A DNA stretch of 64,000 bases from Heligmosomoides polygyrus polygyrus (Eukaryota > Nematoda > Chromadorea > Rhabditida > Heligmosomidae): assembly GCA_947396885.1 (NCBI GenBank), contig OX377205.1, positions 73,752,969 through 73,816,968 of the forward strand. The letters run 5' to 3'. Under the pieces are notes generated by a model. That model was not told the DNA's origin and ran no database searches. It saw nothing but the letters and a program-made list of their open reading frames with translations. The position numbers and the translations under genes were made by a program. Below are positions 1 through 10,033 of this stretch, one piece after another; within the stretch, counting starts at the first letter, position 1, and the number at the start of each line of letters is the position of its first letter.

Positions 1-32
1 ATATAGTTCAGTGATATTAGAGCCTGTTTTAG

Positions 33-825
33 ATCGTTTTCCGAAGCATCGCAAGGAGGAGGAAGAGAGTCAAATGCGCAATACCTTGCTGTCCTCCACC
101 TGCTTGCCCTTTCTCTTCCGCCAGACGACTTGCCGGCCCGTAATGCCCGACATCGAGTGATTTCGTTCCTGATGACGGAGCTGACGCTGCAGAGTTGGCT
201 GGAGCAGAGGGTTGACGTTAGTTTTGCCACTACACCTTGTTGCGCGTTGTTTATACCCAAGACGCTGCACAGTGCAGCAGTACAAAGCCCATCAATATCG
301 ATTGGTCAGTGAAGAATCAACATCGTTTTCATGATGTCGCGCGCGTTGCTGTGAACTACAACCCCTCCTCTCCACGGATTGGGTGGTCTGTCCGAAATCT
401 TAATTTGTTTCAGGTACTTCGTGCCGCTCTTGCCGACTTCACAACTGAGGGCCACGAAAGCAGTTGGGAATCGCTTCGTCCTGTGTGCTTGACGTGGGCG
501 TTCGTCGATCTGTACTTCAGAGACGTCATCCCGGTAGGCCTTACCAACCTTAATCAGCACTCTTTCAGTCGCGCCCACTGTCATTTCTTTTCGGTCTGCT
601 GTTAGGTGTCAGATGGTTGTGTTGCTTCAGATTGATGCCGAGGATCGCCTGGAATGGCTCCAAGGGCATATTCTCGATACGCTGCGGAAGACGTCGACGT
701 TTGTGAAGAAGTTCGACGAGGAGATTGCGAACATTGGTTCTGCTGAAGCGTTTGCCGAAGCGATGGGTTTGTGGTCCTCCATTGCTTACGTAGTATTTTT
801 CCCAGGTGGCGATCATTTGATTTAA
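33..825 (+). CDS. 3' end of an unrecognised host gene (three exons)
   Basis: I do not recognise this protein. Three exons join in a single frame: 33-210, 414-533 and 631-825. The first follows a TTTTAG acceptor and starts with the last base of a split codon. It ends at a GTTGAC donor in phase 0. The middle exon is exactly 40 codons between TTTCAG and GTAGGC. The last follows GCTTCAG and reads to TAA at 823-825. The 163-residue product is mostly helical in composition, with hydrophobic stretches such as YLAVLHLLALSLP and VCLTWAFVDLYF, and charged helices in the last exon. No catalytic motif or signal peptide is visible. The upstream part is outside the window. The agreement of three exon phases argues for a real gene rather than chance open frames. 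The last exon could instead splice at 790 (GTAGTA) into sequence lost to the RTE insertion downstream. Confidence 0.5.
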
Positions 826-954
826 ACTGCTCAGTTTAGATGTGCCGCTGGATGAGATCGGACCACTCTTCGGAGCCAGTGACGATGCGAACGTGTAGTC
901 GGTGCAATTGCTCTTTTTGTGTGCTTACCGCTTAATACATTGCTATTCTGGTGA

Positions 955-960
955 AATAAA
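955..960 (+). promoter_or_regulatory. Polyadenylation signal of the first gene
   Basis: A canonical AATAAA lies 130 bp after the TAA stop of the gene ending at 825. It supports that exon as terminal. The rest of 826-1300 shows no coding sequence that I can support. Confidence 0.35.
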
Positions 961-1300
961 CTATTCGAGGGGAATATCTTCGAGGCATCCTTGGTGTGCG
1001 GACACACTGCGCTTGAATTGCTAACGAAAAGCACTGCGCGCTGTCTGTACCACCTGTGCAACGAATGTGGCTTTGTGTGCTCAATCCTAGCAGTTTGACA
1101 AGAAGCAGGAAAAGGTGTTCACCACTCCATTTTCTAGCACGAGGCTGCGTAGCAATGGCACTAGATTCTGATTGGAGCCTACGGTTACGGTGGACGTATC
1201 GACCGGTGAATGATGGTTCAACCTGCGATGTCTCAGCTCTGCTTACAAGTTTGTCTCCAGTTGGTAAGGAGAGCTCGCCGGTAACCTGTCATCAGCAACC

Positions 1301-2605
1301 TGGCGCCCCGCTCTTATCTTGGATATTAGCAACTATCGCCCGATCTGTCTGCTGTCCGCAGTCTACGAGCTGTTCACTCGAGTCATTCTGAATAGGGTTA
1401 GCAGAACGCTGGACGCTGGACGAAGAACGGCCATGCGGAAAAGCAGGATTTCGGAGAGGATTCAGCACGATCGACCACATACAAACCATGTAGCTCATTG
1501 AGGTACCGCGAGAGTACAAGCTGCCGCTGTGCCTTACGTTCATCGACCTGAAGAAGGCATTTGACTCCGTCGAGACCGAAGCGGTCCTCGAAGCTCTGCT
1601 CACTCAGGGCGTTCCTACTCAGTACATCAGAGTCCTTCGAGAGCTGTACAATGGATTCACGACCAAGATCTCTCCATTCTACAACGACGTCGTCGTCGAC
1701 GTGAAGAGAAGGGTTCGGCAAGGGGATACCATATCCCCGAAGCTCTTCAGCGCCACTCTCGAAAACGTCATGCGCGAACTAGAATGGGAAGACATGGGAA
1801 TGAAGGTCGACGGCCGGCAACTACATCATCTTCGCTTCGCTGACGACATCGTGCTCATAACACCGAGCATCAGCCAGGCGGAGCGAATGCTGGCCGACTT
1901 CGATCGTGTATGTGGGAACGTTGGACTGCAGCTGAATCTTACGAAGACGATGTTCATGAGGAACGGATGGGTTTCTGATGCCCCATTCTCACCCAACGAA
2001 ACGGACATCTCCGAGTGCTCCAGCTACATGTATCTGGGTAGCGAAGTCAACAGGGTCAACTACCTAGCGCCAGAACTGGACAGGAGGAAACGAGCGGCTT
2101 GGGGGGCTTTCAAGAGAAGCCACGAAAAAAGCAAAGAACGCCCACCTATTCGACTCCACTGCTCTTCTTGTGCTAGCGTACACTCTAGAGACCTGGACCA
2201 TACGAAAGCAGGAAGCATGCGATCCGCGTCGCCGAGAGAGGAATTGCGAGGACGATGCTTGGAGTAACACGATTCACGCGAGTCAGAGAAGGGCTCCGGA
2301 ATTTCGGACTTACCATTAGTCAGCGTTTGAAGATCAGAGAGGCTATTGCATAGAGCAAGTCGTCGAAAATTAGGTGGACCGGCTACGTAATTCGTTTCAC
2401 TGACACCGCTGGACAACTGAATTACAACTGGATTCCGCAAGATGCCAAGAGAACACTAGGATGCCCACCGACGCACTGGTCTGACTACTCCATGAAGGCT
2501 CTGAACGAGAGATATGATGCTGTTCGTGTCTCTTGAGCTAGGAGGATCGCTAGAAGGATTGGAACACTCTGGCACGCACGGCGACGAATGGAGACCCTGC
2601 AGGCG
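1301..2605 (+). mobile_element. RTE-type non-LTR retrotransposon, decayed RT to C-terminus
   Basis: This is a decayed copy of an RTE-clade LINE reverse transcriptase. The order of motifs is that of the family: NYRPICLLS near 1325, then LTFIDLKKAFDSVE near 1540, RQGDTISPKLFSATLENV at about 1717, FADDIVLI near 1840, YLGSEVN near 2035 and RRKRAAWGAFK near 2085. A C-terminal CPPTHWSDY block follows near 2465. The longest open stretch is 1701-2267, and the frame shifts at least twice before and after it. The 5' endonuclease is absent, as expected from 5' truncation. It lies downstream of the host gene ending at 825 and is not expected to be active. A second, antisense copy of the same family lies at 4855-7125. 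Confidence 0.85.
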
Positions 2606-2607
2606 CA

Positions 2608-2661
2608 CGTCGAGCAACTCGATGATCATCGGGATGAAGATAATCATCGAGTTGCTCGACG
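2608..2661. repeat. Foldback palindrome in the RTE 3' end
   Basis: Two perfect 19-nt arms, 2608-2626 and 2643-2661, flank a 16-nt spacer. The left arm is the normal C-terminal RTE coding sequence, and the right arm is its inverted copy. It looks like a local inverted duplication rather than a transposon end. Confidence 0.75.
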
Positions 2662-3300
2662 AACGATCGATGCTGTTCTTCCGCTTCCTCTGCACCATAC
2701 TCGTTTCTCTTTGTGTTGGTAGACGGAGAGACATTTGGACAGCCAGACAAGCGGTCGTCTTAGCTTCTTATCACATAGAGCAGCCAACTTAGGGTAGAAC
2801 AGGACAGGTTCCTCCAAACGACCGCCGTGAGGCCTGTCCGACCTTTACCGTATTCATCCGGATATCGTTCTGCAATTTCTGAATTGTAGAAAAATCGATG
2901 TTGATTTTTTCAATTGATTCCGTTCATTGTTACCCTTGCTGTTTTACTGTAGAGCTGACTAATCAACAATTGCGCGAGGAAGACCGCTTGCTTTGATAGT
3001 GAGATACTCCAGTGTTACGCCATCTTTATTCGATTGTGCTATTGGAATACACTTCGATGTTCCGGAGAAGGAATTCCGTTGATGAGATCTGTGGTGGTAT
3101 GAGCAGTAGGTTGGTGCAGGTGGGCTGAAAACAAGGACAGCCTTCTCAGTAGGCAGGCGCATTACTGGAAATAATTTCAGACCTCGTCGTCACACAGCTT
3201 CCTCTTCTTTGCGCTTGCAACGATAGCAGATATGTGACGATTAGCCTTGAAAGTTGATGGATCCTAAAGGATAGAGGTTCACTAGGTAATAGCACTTCAT
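2662..3300. other. No supported gene
   Basis: Only short unrelated open frames are present. I see no motif, RNA gene or clear repeat boundary here. Confidence 0.4.
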
Positions 3301-3309
3301 TTGGGGAAA

Positions 3310-3510
3310 AAATCCATTGTAAACGACCCACGTAGCGTGATGGTGCGGCGTTTCGCTTGAGGATCAGCGTACGTTGCAGAGAGGACTCGAACTGGTCGGC
3401 TGTGAAGTGGTCGTAGCATATAAACCTGACGGACTTCACGATGGACTGGCATATTACAGCTCCTGGCCCACTCTTTTTGGGTGTTCGCTTGACTATTATT
3501 ACGAGCCCGG
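3310..3510 (-). pseudogene. THAP-like zinc-finger domain remnant, frameshifted
   Basis: On the minus strand one frame reads ICYDHFTADQF, close to the C-x2-H part of the THAP DNA-binding signature (usually ICSxHFxxxxF). It is followed by LQRTLILKRNAAPSRY, like the AVPTxF end of the domain. A neighbouring frame just upstream reads KEWARSCNMPVHRE, like the central tryptophan segment of THAP. The two halves are in different frames with no room for an intron, so this would be a broken copy. THAP domains occur in host transcription factors and in P-element-type transposases, and I cannot tell which gave rise to this. The N-terminal C-x2-4-C pair is not visible. Confidence 0.4.
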
Positions 3511-3595
3511 ACATGAGCACTGACTGAAGGCGCCACCACTTTATGCTTAAACCGACTAGCTTTTATAACGATGTCTTGTTGCGATCAAAGCTCTA

Positions 3596-3672
3596 GCTCC
3601 AGGCGGGATTCGAACCCGCACTTCCTGCTGAGCGGGCGGGAATGCACTACGCCACTAGACCGCTGGTGCTCC
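3596..3672 (-). repeat. tRNA-like sequence (not a functional tRNA)
   Basis: The minus strand carries a good B box and T arm (GCGGGTTCGAATCCCGC) and a tRNA-like 5' part (GCGGTCTAGTGGCGTAGTGC). The acceptor ends do not pair, and no convincing anticodon stem forms. The same flank, with the core TAACGATGTCTTGTTGCGAT, recurs beside the copy at 3906-3986, so this is part of a tRNA-derived repeat. Confidence 0.6.
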
Positions 3673-3692
3673 TTGATTGATCTCAACATCCA

Positions 3693-3779
3693 CACCTTGA
3701 CGGACCCTTCAGCACTAACCCATATATCGGGATGAACCATCCCGATATATGGGTTAGTGCTGAAGGGTCCGTCAAGGTG
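3693..3779. repeat. Perfect 42-nt-arm palindrome
   Basis: Arms 3693-3734 and 3738-3779 are exact reverse complements around the 3-nt spacer AAC. It sits between two tRNA-like repeats of opposite orientation. No gene is associated. Confidence 0.9.
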
Positions 3780-3821
3780 ATGTCAGCCTGAAACCAGCCA
3801 AGCTGAGGGTCTTGATAGAAA

Positions 3822-4078
3822 TGGTTCAAGTCAGTTTCTTGAAGCTTCAACTGGCATCGAGGTTGCAAGCTCTTATAACGATGTCTTGTTGCGATCAGAA
3901 CTCTAGCGCCGCGCAGCTGATGGTGTAGTCGAATAGAGCCTTCCCGTTCGGTCGCCAGGAAGTGCGGGTTCGAGTCCCTCCGGGCGCTAGAGGTTTGGTC
4001 GCAACGAGACATCGTTATTAGACCATACAACCTCGATGCCAGCCACTTGAGTCTTAAAGAAAGTGGCTTAAACCGACT
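3822..4078. repeat. Foldback element with a tRNA-like core
   Basis: Imperfect inverted arms of about 90 nt (about 3822-3910 and 3982-4075) enclose a plus-strand tRNA-like core at 3906-3986 with B box GGTTCGAGTCC. Both arms carry the TAACGATGTCT(T/C)GTTGCGA block also found beside the 3596-3672 copy. A tRNA-derived SINE or foldback repeat fits better than a tRNA gene. Confidence 0.6.
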
Positions 4079-4079
4079 A

Positions 4080-4854
4080 GGTTTGGTTCCGCTCTCAATG
4101 TCATTCATGCCTTTCTTCGCTCTTGGGCTGGGTCATTTAACATTCAAGTCAAGAAGACCTTGATATCGAATACGGGCATCGCGATGGTCGTACATGTAGG
4201 GGAAGAACATGAATCTGAGAACTCTAGCCTCGCATTGACCTGAGTGGCCTCATTTCCATATTTCAGTACAACTCCGCCTTGAATTTCACAATTTGAGCTT
4301 ACTTTCTGCCATAAGTGTCGAGCTTCTGCTTGAGATTTTCCATCAATACGGCATCGTTGTCGCATAAAAGTCGGATCCATTCCTCTCTAAACGGCCAGCG
4401 ATTATTAAGAGATTCTCACTTTTATATTCAAGTTAACGGAAGATTTAGTGAGAACTGACTCCTCAGTGACTGTTTCAACTAGGGGCTGCTGCAGAACAAC
4501 TGCACTGTCTCATCGTTGCTGTTATTTATATTGAAAGGAAATTTAGTAAAATTTAAATTTGTTCAGGAATGATCAAATGAAGGGATGAATAATGAGTAGA
4601 TGCCAATATCTCGTCGCTTTATTTCCTTCTAACTGCTTTTCCCTTTCTTTTCCCATTGTGGAATTGGCAACGATTTGAGGAAGGTGATGTTAAAATGTTG
4701 GATTTCTAGTCCGTGTCCTGTCAGTGTCAGCGTTGTCCTTGAGGGATGAATCACGGTCTTCTCCATCAGCTGACCTTCGCTAGTCACTGTATAGAGCAGA
4801 TAAGGTCCAGCTGCCCATACCTATATCACGTGTATCACCTGTCGTCCCGTCAAT
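4080..4854. other. No supported gene
   Basis: AT-richer sequence without a recognisable coding exon or repeat boundary. The RTE copy on the minus strand begins at about 4855. Confidence 0.4.
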
Positions 4855-5016
4855 CATTTAGTTTCTCGAGGGGGCTCCAGCAGCGTCTCCATTGGTCTCC
4901 GTCGCGTGCTAGAGTGCTCCAATGAATACTCCTCGCTCGAGGGACTGTTCTCTTGACAACCCGCAGAATCCAGTCGGTAACAGCTTTCATCCAGGGCGTC
5001 TCTGCGAAACGCATTA

Positions 5017-6276
5017 TTAGGTTGGAAAAAAAGTCTCTTCACACTTCGAAATTTTTTTACCCTTCCCCTTGTAAACGCACTAGCCAATGTTGATTGCTGA
5101 TTTCGTAATCCTATCACACTTGTCTACCGTTCGCACGCAGACACAGGTTAAGACTCTTCTTGTAATTCGTTATCCATCCAATCTTCCGAACTCAATGCCA
5201 GATCTACCTCATGGCCGTTTTCAGCACGGCATTCTTCAAGAATTCATTAAAGAATCCACAGCACGTCAGGCAGCAGACCAAATTAACCACATATATGGCT
5301 TGGGATCTACTACTCATCGCGCCTGTTATGAGTGGTTCGGAAAGTCTTTAAAGGGAAATTATTCACTGAGGGCAAAGCATGGTCAGGAAGGCCAACTGGA
5401 TTGGACGACAGTGAACTACACCATCTTCTTCGTACCAATAGTTGGCAGACGACACGTCAGCTGGCAGAGAAGCTCGAAGTGTCTCATAGGATAGTGGGGA
5501 TCCATCTGAAGAATCTTGGCTTTCATGGAAATTTGGAGCTTGGATTCCACATGCCCTGTCAGACACTCAGAAAGGTCGACGGCTCTCCATCGCTGCTTCT
5601 CTTCTGTCCAGATAAGGAAGAAAATCGTTTCTTCCGCGGATTGTGACAGGCGAAGAGTCCTGGGTTCTGTGTGCCAACTTCCGAGGAAAAGGCAATGGGT
5701 ACAAAAGGGAGAGAGCCCTAAGTCTGATCTCAAGCCCAATGTTCACGAACGGAAGATTCTCTTGAGTGTTTGGTGGATATCAGAGGAGTGATTTATCGGC
5801 AAACTCTCAGAAGTGGAGAGACACTTACTGCTGCCACATACAGTGGCCAACTCCACAAAGTCGCAGCAGCTTTCCAAGAAAAGAGGCCTGAGAAGTCGAA
5901 GGTGATGATCCTGCATGACAACGCAAAGCGACATGCTGCAAGACTCACAAGAGAAACAATAAAGAAGCTGGGCTGGGAGGTAATGCCACATCCACCGTAT
6001 AGCCCTGACCTCGGCCCTCCCGAATGCTATTTCTTCCACGCTCTCAAGCAAGAAATTGGAGAGAAATATTTTGAAACGGACGAGGACCTCAAAAATTGGA
6101 TTCAGCGGTGATTCGACTTCAGAACTGCAGTCTTTTACGCGAGAGGAATTAGAAAAATTACCACGTCTTTGGAGAAGTGTAGTAGAACAAAATAGAGTTT
6201 ATCTCAATTGATTTGACTTTGTAGTTGTGAAGTAATAAATCTTTGAAAAAAATGAAAAGACTTTTTTCCAACCTAA
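5017..6276 (+). mobile_element. Tc1/mariner element, near full length, inactive
   Basis: A 1260-bp element bounded by TTAGGTTGGAAAAAAAGTC and its imperfect reverse complement, with TA on each side (5015-5016 and 6277-6278). The TIRs start like those of the cecropia-group mariners (Hsmar1, hookworm bandit). Transposase pieces on the plus strand include a helix-turn-helix region with ARQAADQINHIYGLG near 5255, DDSELHHLLRTNSWQTTRQLAEKL near 5410 and a catalytic part at 5770-6111 with MILHDNAKRHAA and HPPYSPDLGPPECYFF. At least two frameshifts break the gene. The first catalytic position reads TGEESWV, where TGDE is usual. The third, at the D34D spacing, is E in GPPECYF. So two of three catalytic aspartates are glutamate here. 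Confidence 0.88.
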
Positions 6277-6941
6277 TACATAGTCGCCTAGCTTCCGACG
6301 ACTAGGTCCATGCGACAGCGTCTCTGATCTTCGAACGTCGACAAAGCTCGGAACTCCGGAGGCCTTCTCTCACTTGCGTGAGTCGAGTCACTCCGAGCAC
6401 CGTCCTCTCGATTCCGCGCTGCGCGAGGCTGCTTGCGTGTTCATCCTGCTTTCGTATGGCCCAGGTCCCTGAGGCGTATGTTAGGGCAGGAAGAATGGTA
6501 AGGTCGAAGAGCTTGGCACGGAGTCGGACGTTCTTCGTCTTCTTCGCGACTTCTTCGACGCTCTTGAAAGCTCCCCAAGCCGCTCGTTTCCTCCTGCTCA
6601 GCTTTGACGCTAGGTCGTTGGCCATATTGAATTCGGGGCCGAGATACACGTAGCTGGAGCACTCGGAGATGTTCTTTCCGTTGAGCGAGAATGGGGCATC
6701 ATAAACTCGTCCGTTCTACATGAACTTCGTCTTCATAAGATTCGGCTGAAGTCCAACGTTCCCACTTACACGATCGAAGTCGGTCAGCATTCGCTCTGCC
6801 TGGCTGATGTTCGATGTTACAAGAACAATGTTGTCAGCGAAGCGAAGATGGTGTAGCTACCGGCGGTCGACCTTCACTCCCATGTTTTCCCATTTAAGTT
6901 CGCGTATGACGTTTTCGAGAGTGGCGCTGAAGAGCTTCCGG

Positions 6942-7012
6942 ATCAACGTGGAAAGAGGGATTCGGCAAGGAGATATAGTATCCCCTTGCCGAATCCCTTT
7001 TTCCACGTTGAT
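6942..7012. repeat. Foldback duplication inside RTE reverse transcriptase
   Basis: Arms 6942-6970 and 6984-7012 are 29 nt with about one mismatch and a 13-nt spacer. Both arms contain the conserved RQGD-coding region. One arm is the normal coding sequence and the other is its inverted copy, inserted within the gene. Confidence 0.8.
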
Positions 7013-7479
7013 GACGACGTCGTCGCATAATGGTGAGATCTGGCACTCCACACAGCATCTCGAAAAAGCAGAATTCAGTTGTCTGTCATCAGTACCCATC
7101 CAGCTCAAACGTAGAAGTTTCAAACATATGGATCAAATGAAAAGGGCGCAAGATTCTAGCCTGCGCTCAACGACTATTTCGACCTTTTTACAGCGTTTTC
7201 CGTGAAAGTTTGCATATAGTGTTGATGCTTTTTCATTCCACATACAGCACAGAAGCGTAGCCGAGCTCGACGCGGTGCCTAAAAATCGATAGGAAATTCT
7301 TGGCTTATGCTTGGATTCCATCCGGACCTAATGGAATGTACTTCAAAAAATTCGCAAGAGTCTCGACCCGTTATTGCCTTCCAATCTCAGGGTAGTATTG
7401 AGCTTCCTAACTGCGAAAAACAAGTAGCTGTTTGACCCTCAGAGCCTCACGAGATCGCCTTCCAAACATGTCGTATTAG

Positions 7480-7998
7480 AACGATGCTAGTCTAGCACTC
7501 CACCCGTCACAGCTGTAAGCAATCTGACTAGTGGTGGGTAACATCCGCCCACCTCACTGGACTCGTGAGCCAGCTGGTCGCCTTCTTTCGTCGACATTCG
7601 AATTAAAATGGGACCTAGGCGGGCACCCAGGCTCACCGCAACGGGATCGCCCAACGTGGAATAGACAGGTGTATAGCCGGATCCGCCTGATACTCTGCGG
7701 TCATCTGGAACTGTGAACCGCACTGGACCGGCTGTTTAGTTAGGCTGGAGAACCTGATTAAATACAAATGGCACCGAGAGGTCGATGCTCTTCCGTCAAA
7801 CTATTAGGGTGGTGCTTAAATAAAGGACGTTTCGAAGCAACCACTTTGAAACACTGTTACTCGCTCAAAAGGGAAGCGCGTCAGCGGAGGAGCGCTCAGA
7901 GCTAGGCAAGGGAAGGAACTTCGGGGTCTGGCCGATTTAACTTACGTTTTAAGATACCTTACCGGTATGGAGCGGGAACCAGCCCACCGAAAATAGTT
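7480..7998. repeat. Unclassified dispersed repeat
   Basis: No coding motif is seen. The end of this stretch (about 7935-7985), with TTAACTTACGTTTTAAG and AACCAGCCCACC, matches a segment at about 37520-37585 inside the MULE-like element, so it is probably a relative of that element's interior. Its borders are not visible. A mariner-like string, ATTAGGGTGGTGCTTAAATA, occurs at about 7804, but I find no partner end. Confidence 0.4.
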
Positions 7999-7999
7999 T

Positions 8000-8510
8000 A
8001 GATATTCAAGCAGCATAAAATTCTGAGTTCTTCAGGACATGAAATCGTCGAATGCCCTTGTTTCGTCGTCCTGGTGTCAGAAGCATTTCTTGTGTAGGAA
8101 GACATCGAGACGCTTGAAAAAGTGATAGCCTGTAGGTGAAGGGGCAGACGAATATGGAGGGTTGTCGAGAGTTTCATATTCCAATTCATCTGTGTTTTTT
8201 GTCGTCACCAGTGAAACGTGCGGTTGGGCATTGTCATCAAGTAGGGTAAGCCTATTCTGATGAACAATGCATGGCAAGTTTCATACAGTTTTTCGGTGCA
8301 TTTTGTCGAGTTCCTCACAGAGCTTCTTCGCTGTGATGGTTTCGCTCACATGAACACTTCAAGAGGAAGCTGTGGTGGATCAACTGGCTCCTAACCACCA
8401 AACAGTAACCGTGACCTCCTTTTGGAGCAATGCCCTGGCTTTGGGAAATGTTTTGGAGCTTGGTCGTGGTCCAACCACTGACGGTGAGCCAGACACGATT
8501 CCTCACCTCA
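8000..8510 (-). mobile_element. Decayed mariner transposase remnant
   Basis: The minus strand shows LLDDNAQPHVSLVTTKNTDE and NPPYSSAPSPTGYHFFKRL (about 8100-8245), which line up with the second and third catalytic blocks of mariner transposases (HDNAxPH and PPYSPDLAPSDYHLF). The third aspartate position is glycine. An upstream piece at 8315-8506, GHGYCLVVRSQLIHHSFL, resembles the WWDxxGVIYxELL segment. Ends and TIRs are not identified. 8520-9118 after it holds nothing I recognise. Confidence 0.55.
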
Positions 8511-9119
8511 TCTCTCTATCACTGAGGCTCCAATGAGGTCCTTCCAAGGAATGCAAGCTATTCGTAAAACTATAGCTCCTGCTTTGAGGCGAAAAGCGAA
8601 ATATTCGATGGCCAAAAGGACAACCAAGATGCTGACCAGGATATACAGATAAACAAGGTCATGTGTTAGTTACACGATATAGCAGATGTTGAAAAAGTTG
8701 GAAACGATAATCATCGGCGTTGATTAATCCGTGTCTGTAGCGTACTGGACAACCAGGTGACAAATCGAATGCGTATCTGGCCTATACAGTTGCTCGTAGT
8801 GATCATGTGTGAATTTCCCAGTGTTTTACACTTTTCAGAAAACTGTCGAGCTCTCGAACACCTGCGGCAGTGAAAGGTTGTTTCGCTTGGATGGGATCCA
8901 AACCGTGATCGACTCGGTGTACACCTGGTGCCTCCTGGGCTCTATGCGCTCAGTGAGACAAGCAAGTTCGTCAGGAAAGGTTATTCTCCCTCGCTCGTTC
9001 CACTCCACACCATTCTATGTGAAGCTCTTCAAGATTTATAACGCCACGATTGGCGTGTAAATCGCACATGATCACCTTGTAGGTATGATTTTCTCTATAG
9101 AACCTACCCATGTCCACAT

Positions 9120-10033
9120 ATTAGGGGGAGGGGGAAGGGCAAAAGTAGTGAAACTCTCCATGCCGTGTCCATATATCCTGTGTCTGGAGCCTGGTTTCGT
9201 GCTTATCGTATTTGTATGCTTGTATGCTACTTACTGAAGGCCACCTGAGAAGTTAGCACTTCTGCTCTTTCCAAAAGCATGTCTAACCGCAGTCTATCTC
9301 ATGCCGAAACCCTAGTCTGATGAGTCGACCTGTGTCGCGCAAATCTCGCCCAATTCCCAACCCCGAGCAGCCTGGACTCAAGCCACGCAAGATGAGAAGT
9401 ACGTCTTCTACTTTAACCCTGCCAAGCAGCCAGTCTTGGTGAGGCCCGGTGACCCGTTACCGACCTTCGTTGGGTGGATGTTCATGGCGAGAAGCACCTT
9501 CTGAGCTTTTGGGTCTGCGCCCATGGACCGGTATACTGGAAGCTGTTCACCAAAAGCACGGCGATGGACTCCGAGGCCATGGTGAACGAAACAGAAGAGA
9601 TGGACCGGCGACTCCACTTATTCGGTCTCAGCGCCTCAAGAAGGCCCTCCTCTTCGACAACGCCGCACCCCATCGGGAACAAGTAACCACGGATAAGCTT
9701 GGCCAGCTGGGCTACGATCACATGCCTCACCCACCGTATTCGCCGGACATCTCTCAATGCGACTACCACTACTTCTTGAGCCTACAGGACTTCTTGGTCG
9801 GAAGGGACACAAGAACCCAAGCAGTGCTTGACAACCATATCGAGCAGTCGATCAACACCAGGCCCAAGCAGTTCTGGAAGGATGGGATCAGGAAGTTGGC
9901 TGAGCGATGGCAGCAAGTCATTGACCTTAATGGCAAATACATTCCTCAGCATCGTTGAGTTGGAATTGAGTTATAGAGAGATAAAGATTTTTCTTCAGTT
10001 TGTTTCATTACTTTTGCCCCCCCCCCCCAATAG
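9120..10033 (+). mobile_element. Second mariner family member, frameshifted
   Basis: The 5' end reads TTAGGGGGAGGGGGAAGGGC followed by AAAAGTAGTGAAAC. The 3' end is GTTTCATTACTTTTG, then a run of about 13 C and CAATA, so the two ends are inverted copies. The transposase part has DEKYVFYFNPAKQP near 9390, LLFDNAAPHREQV near 9645 and HPPYSPDISQCDYHYF near 9730, with 34 residues between the second and third catalytic aspartates (D34D), both kept. The open stretch 9449-9958 ends in GKYIPQHR. A frameshift near 9470 separates the first catalytic block from the rest, and the N-terminal DNA-binding half is missing, so it is not autonomous. Confidence 0.8.

Larger units (their letters stand above)
4855..7125 (-). 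mobile_element. RTE-type LINE fragment, split by a mariner
   Basis: The minus strand encodes RTE reverse transcriptase in two pieces. The upstream piece, 6279 to about 7125, shows GIRQGDTIS and KLFSATLENVIRELKW near 6890-6980, then RRKRAAWGAFKSVEEV and LTYASGTWAIRKQDE in 6302-6649. The C-terminal piece, 4855-5014, reads SIHWSTLARDGDQWRRCW, the usual RTE tail. Between them lies a complete mariner (5017-6276). The RT domain also carries a local inverted duplication at 6942-7012 that adds an extra stretch between GDTIS and KLFSATL. Frames are broken in several places, so the copy is dead. Confidence 0.82.

Noticed and set aside
3596..3672. Functional tRNA gene
   Set aside because: The B box is good, but the acceptor stem does not pair and the flanks are repeated elsewhere with a second tRNA-like copy, so it was called a repeat.
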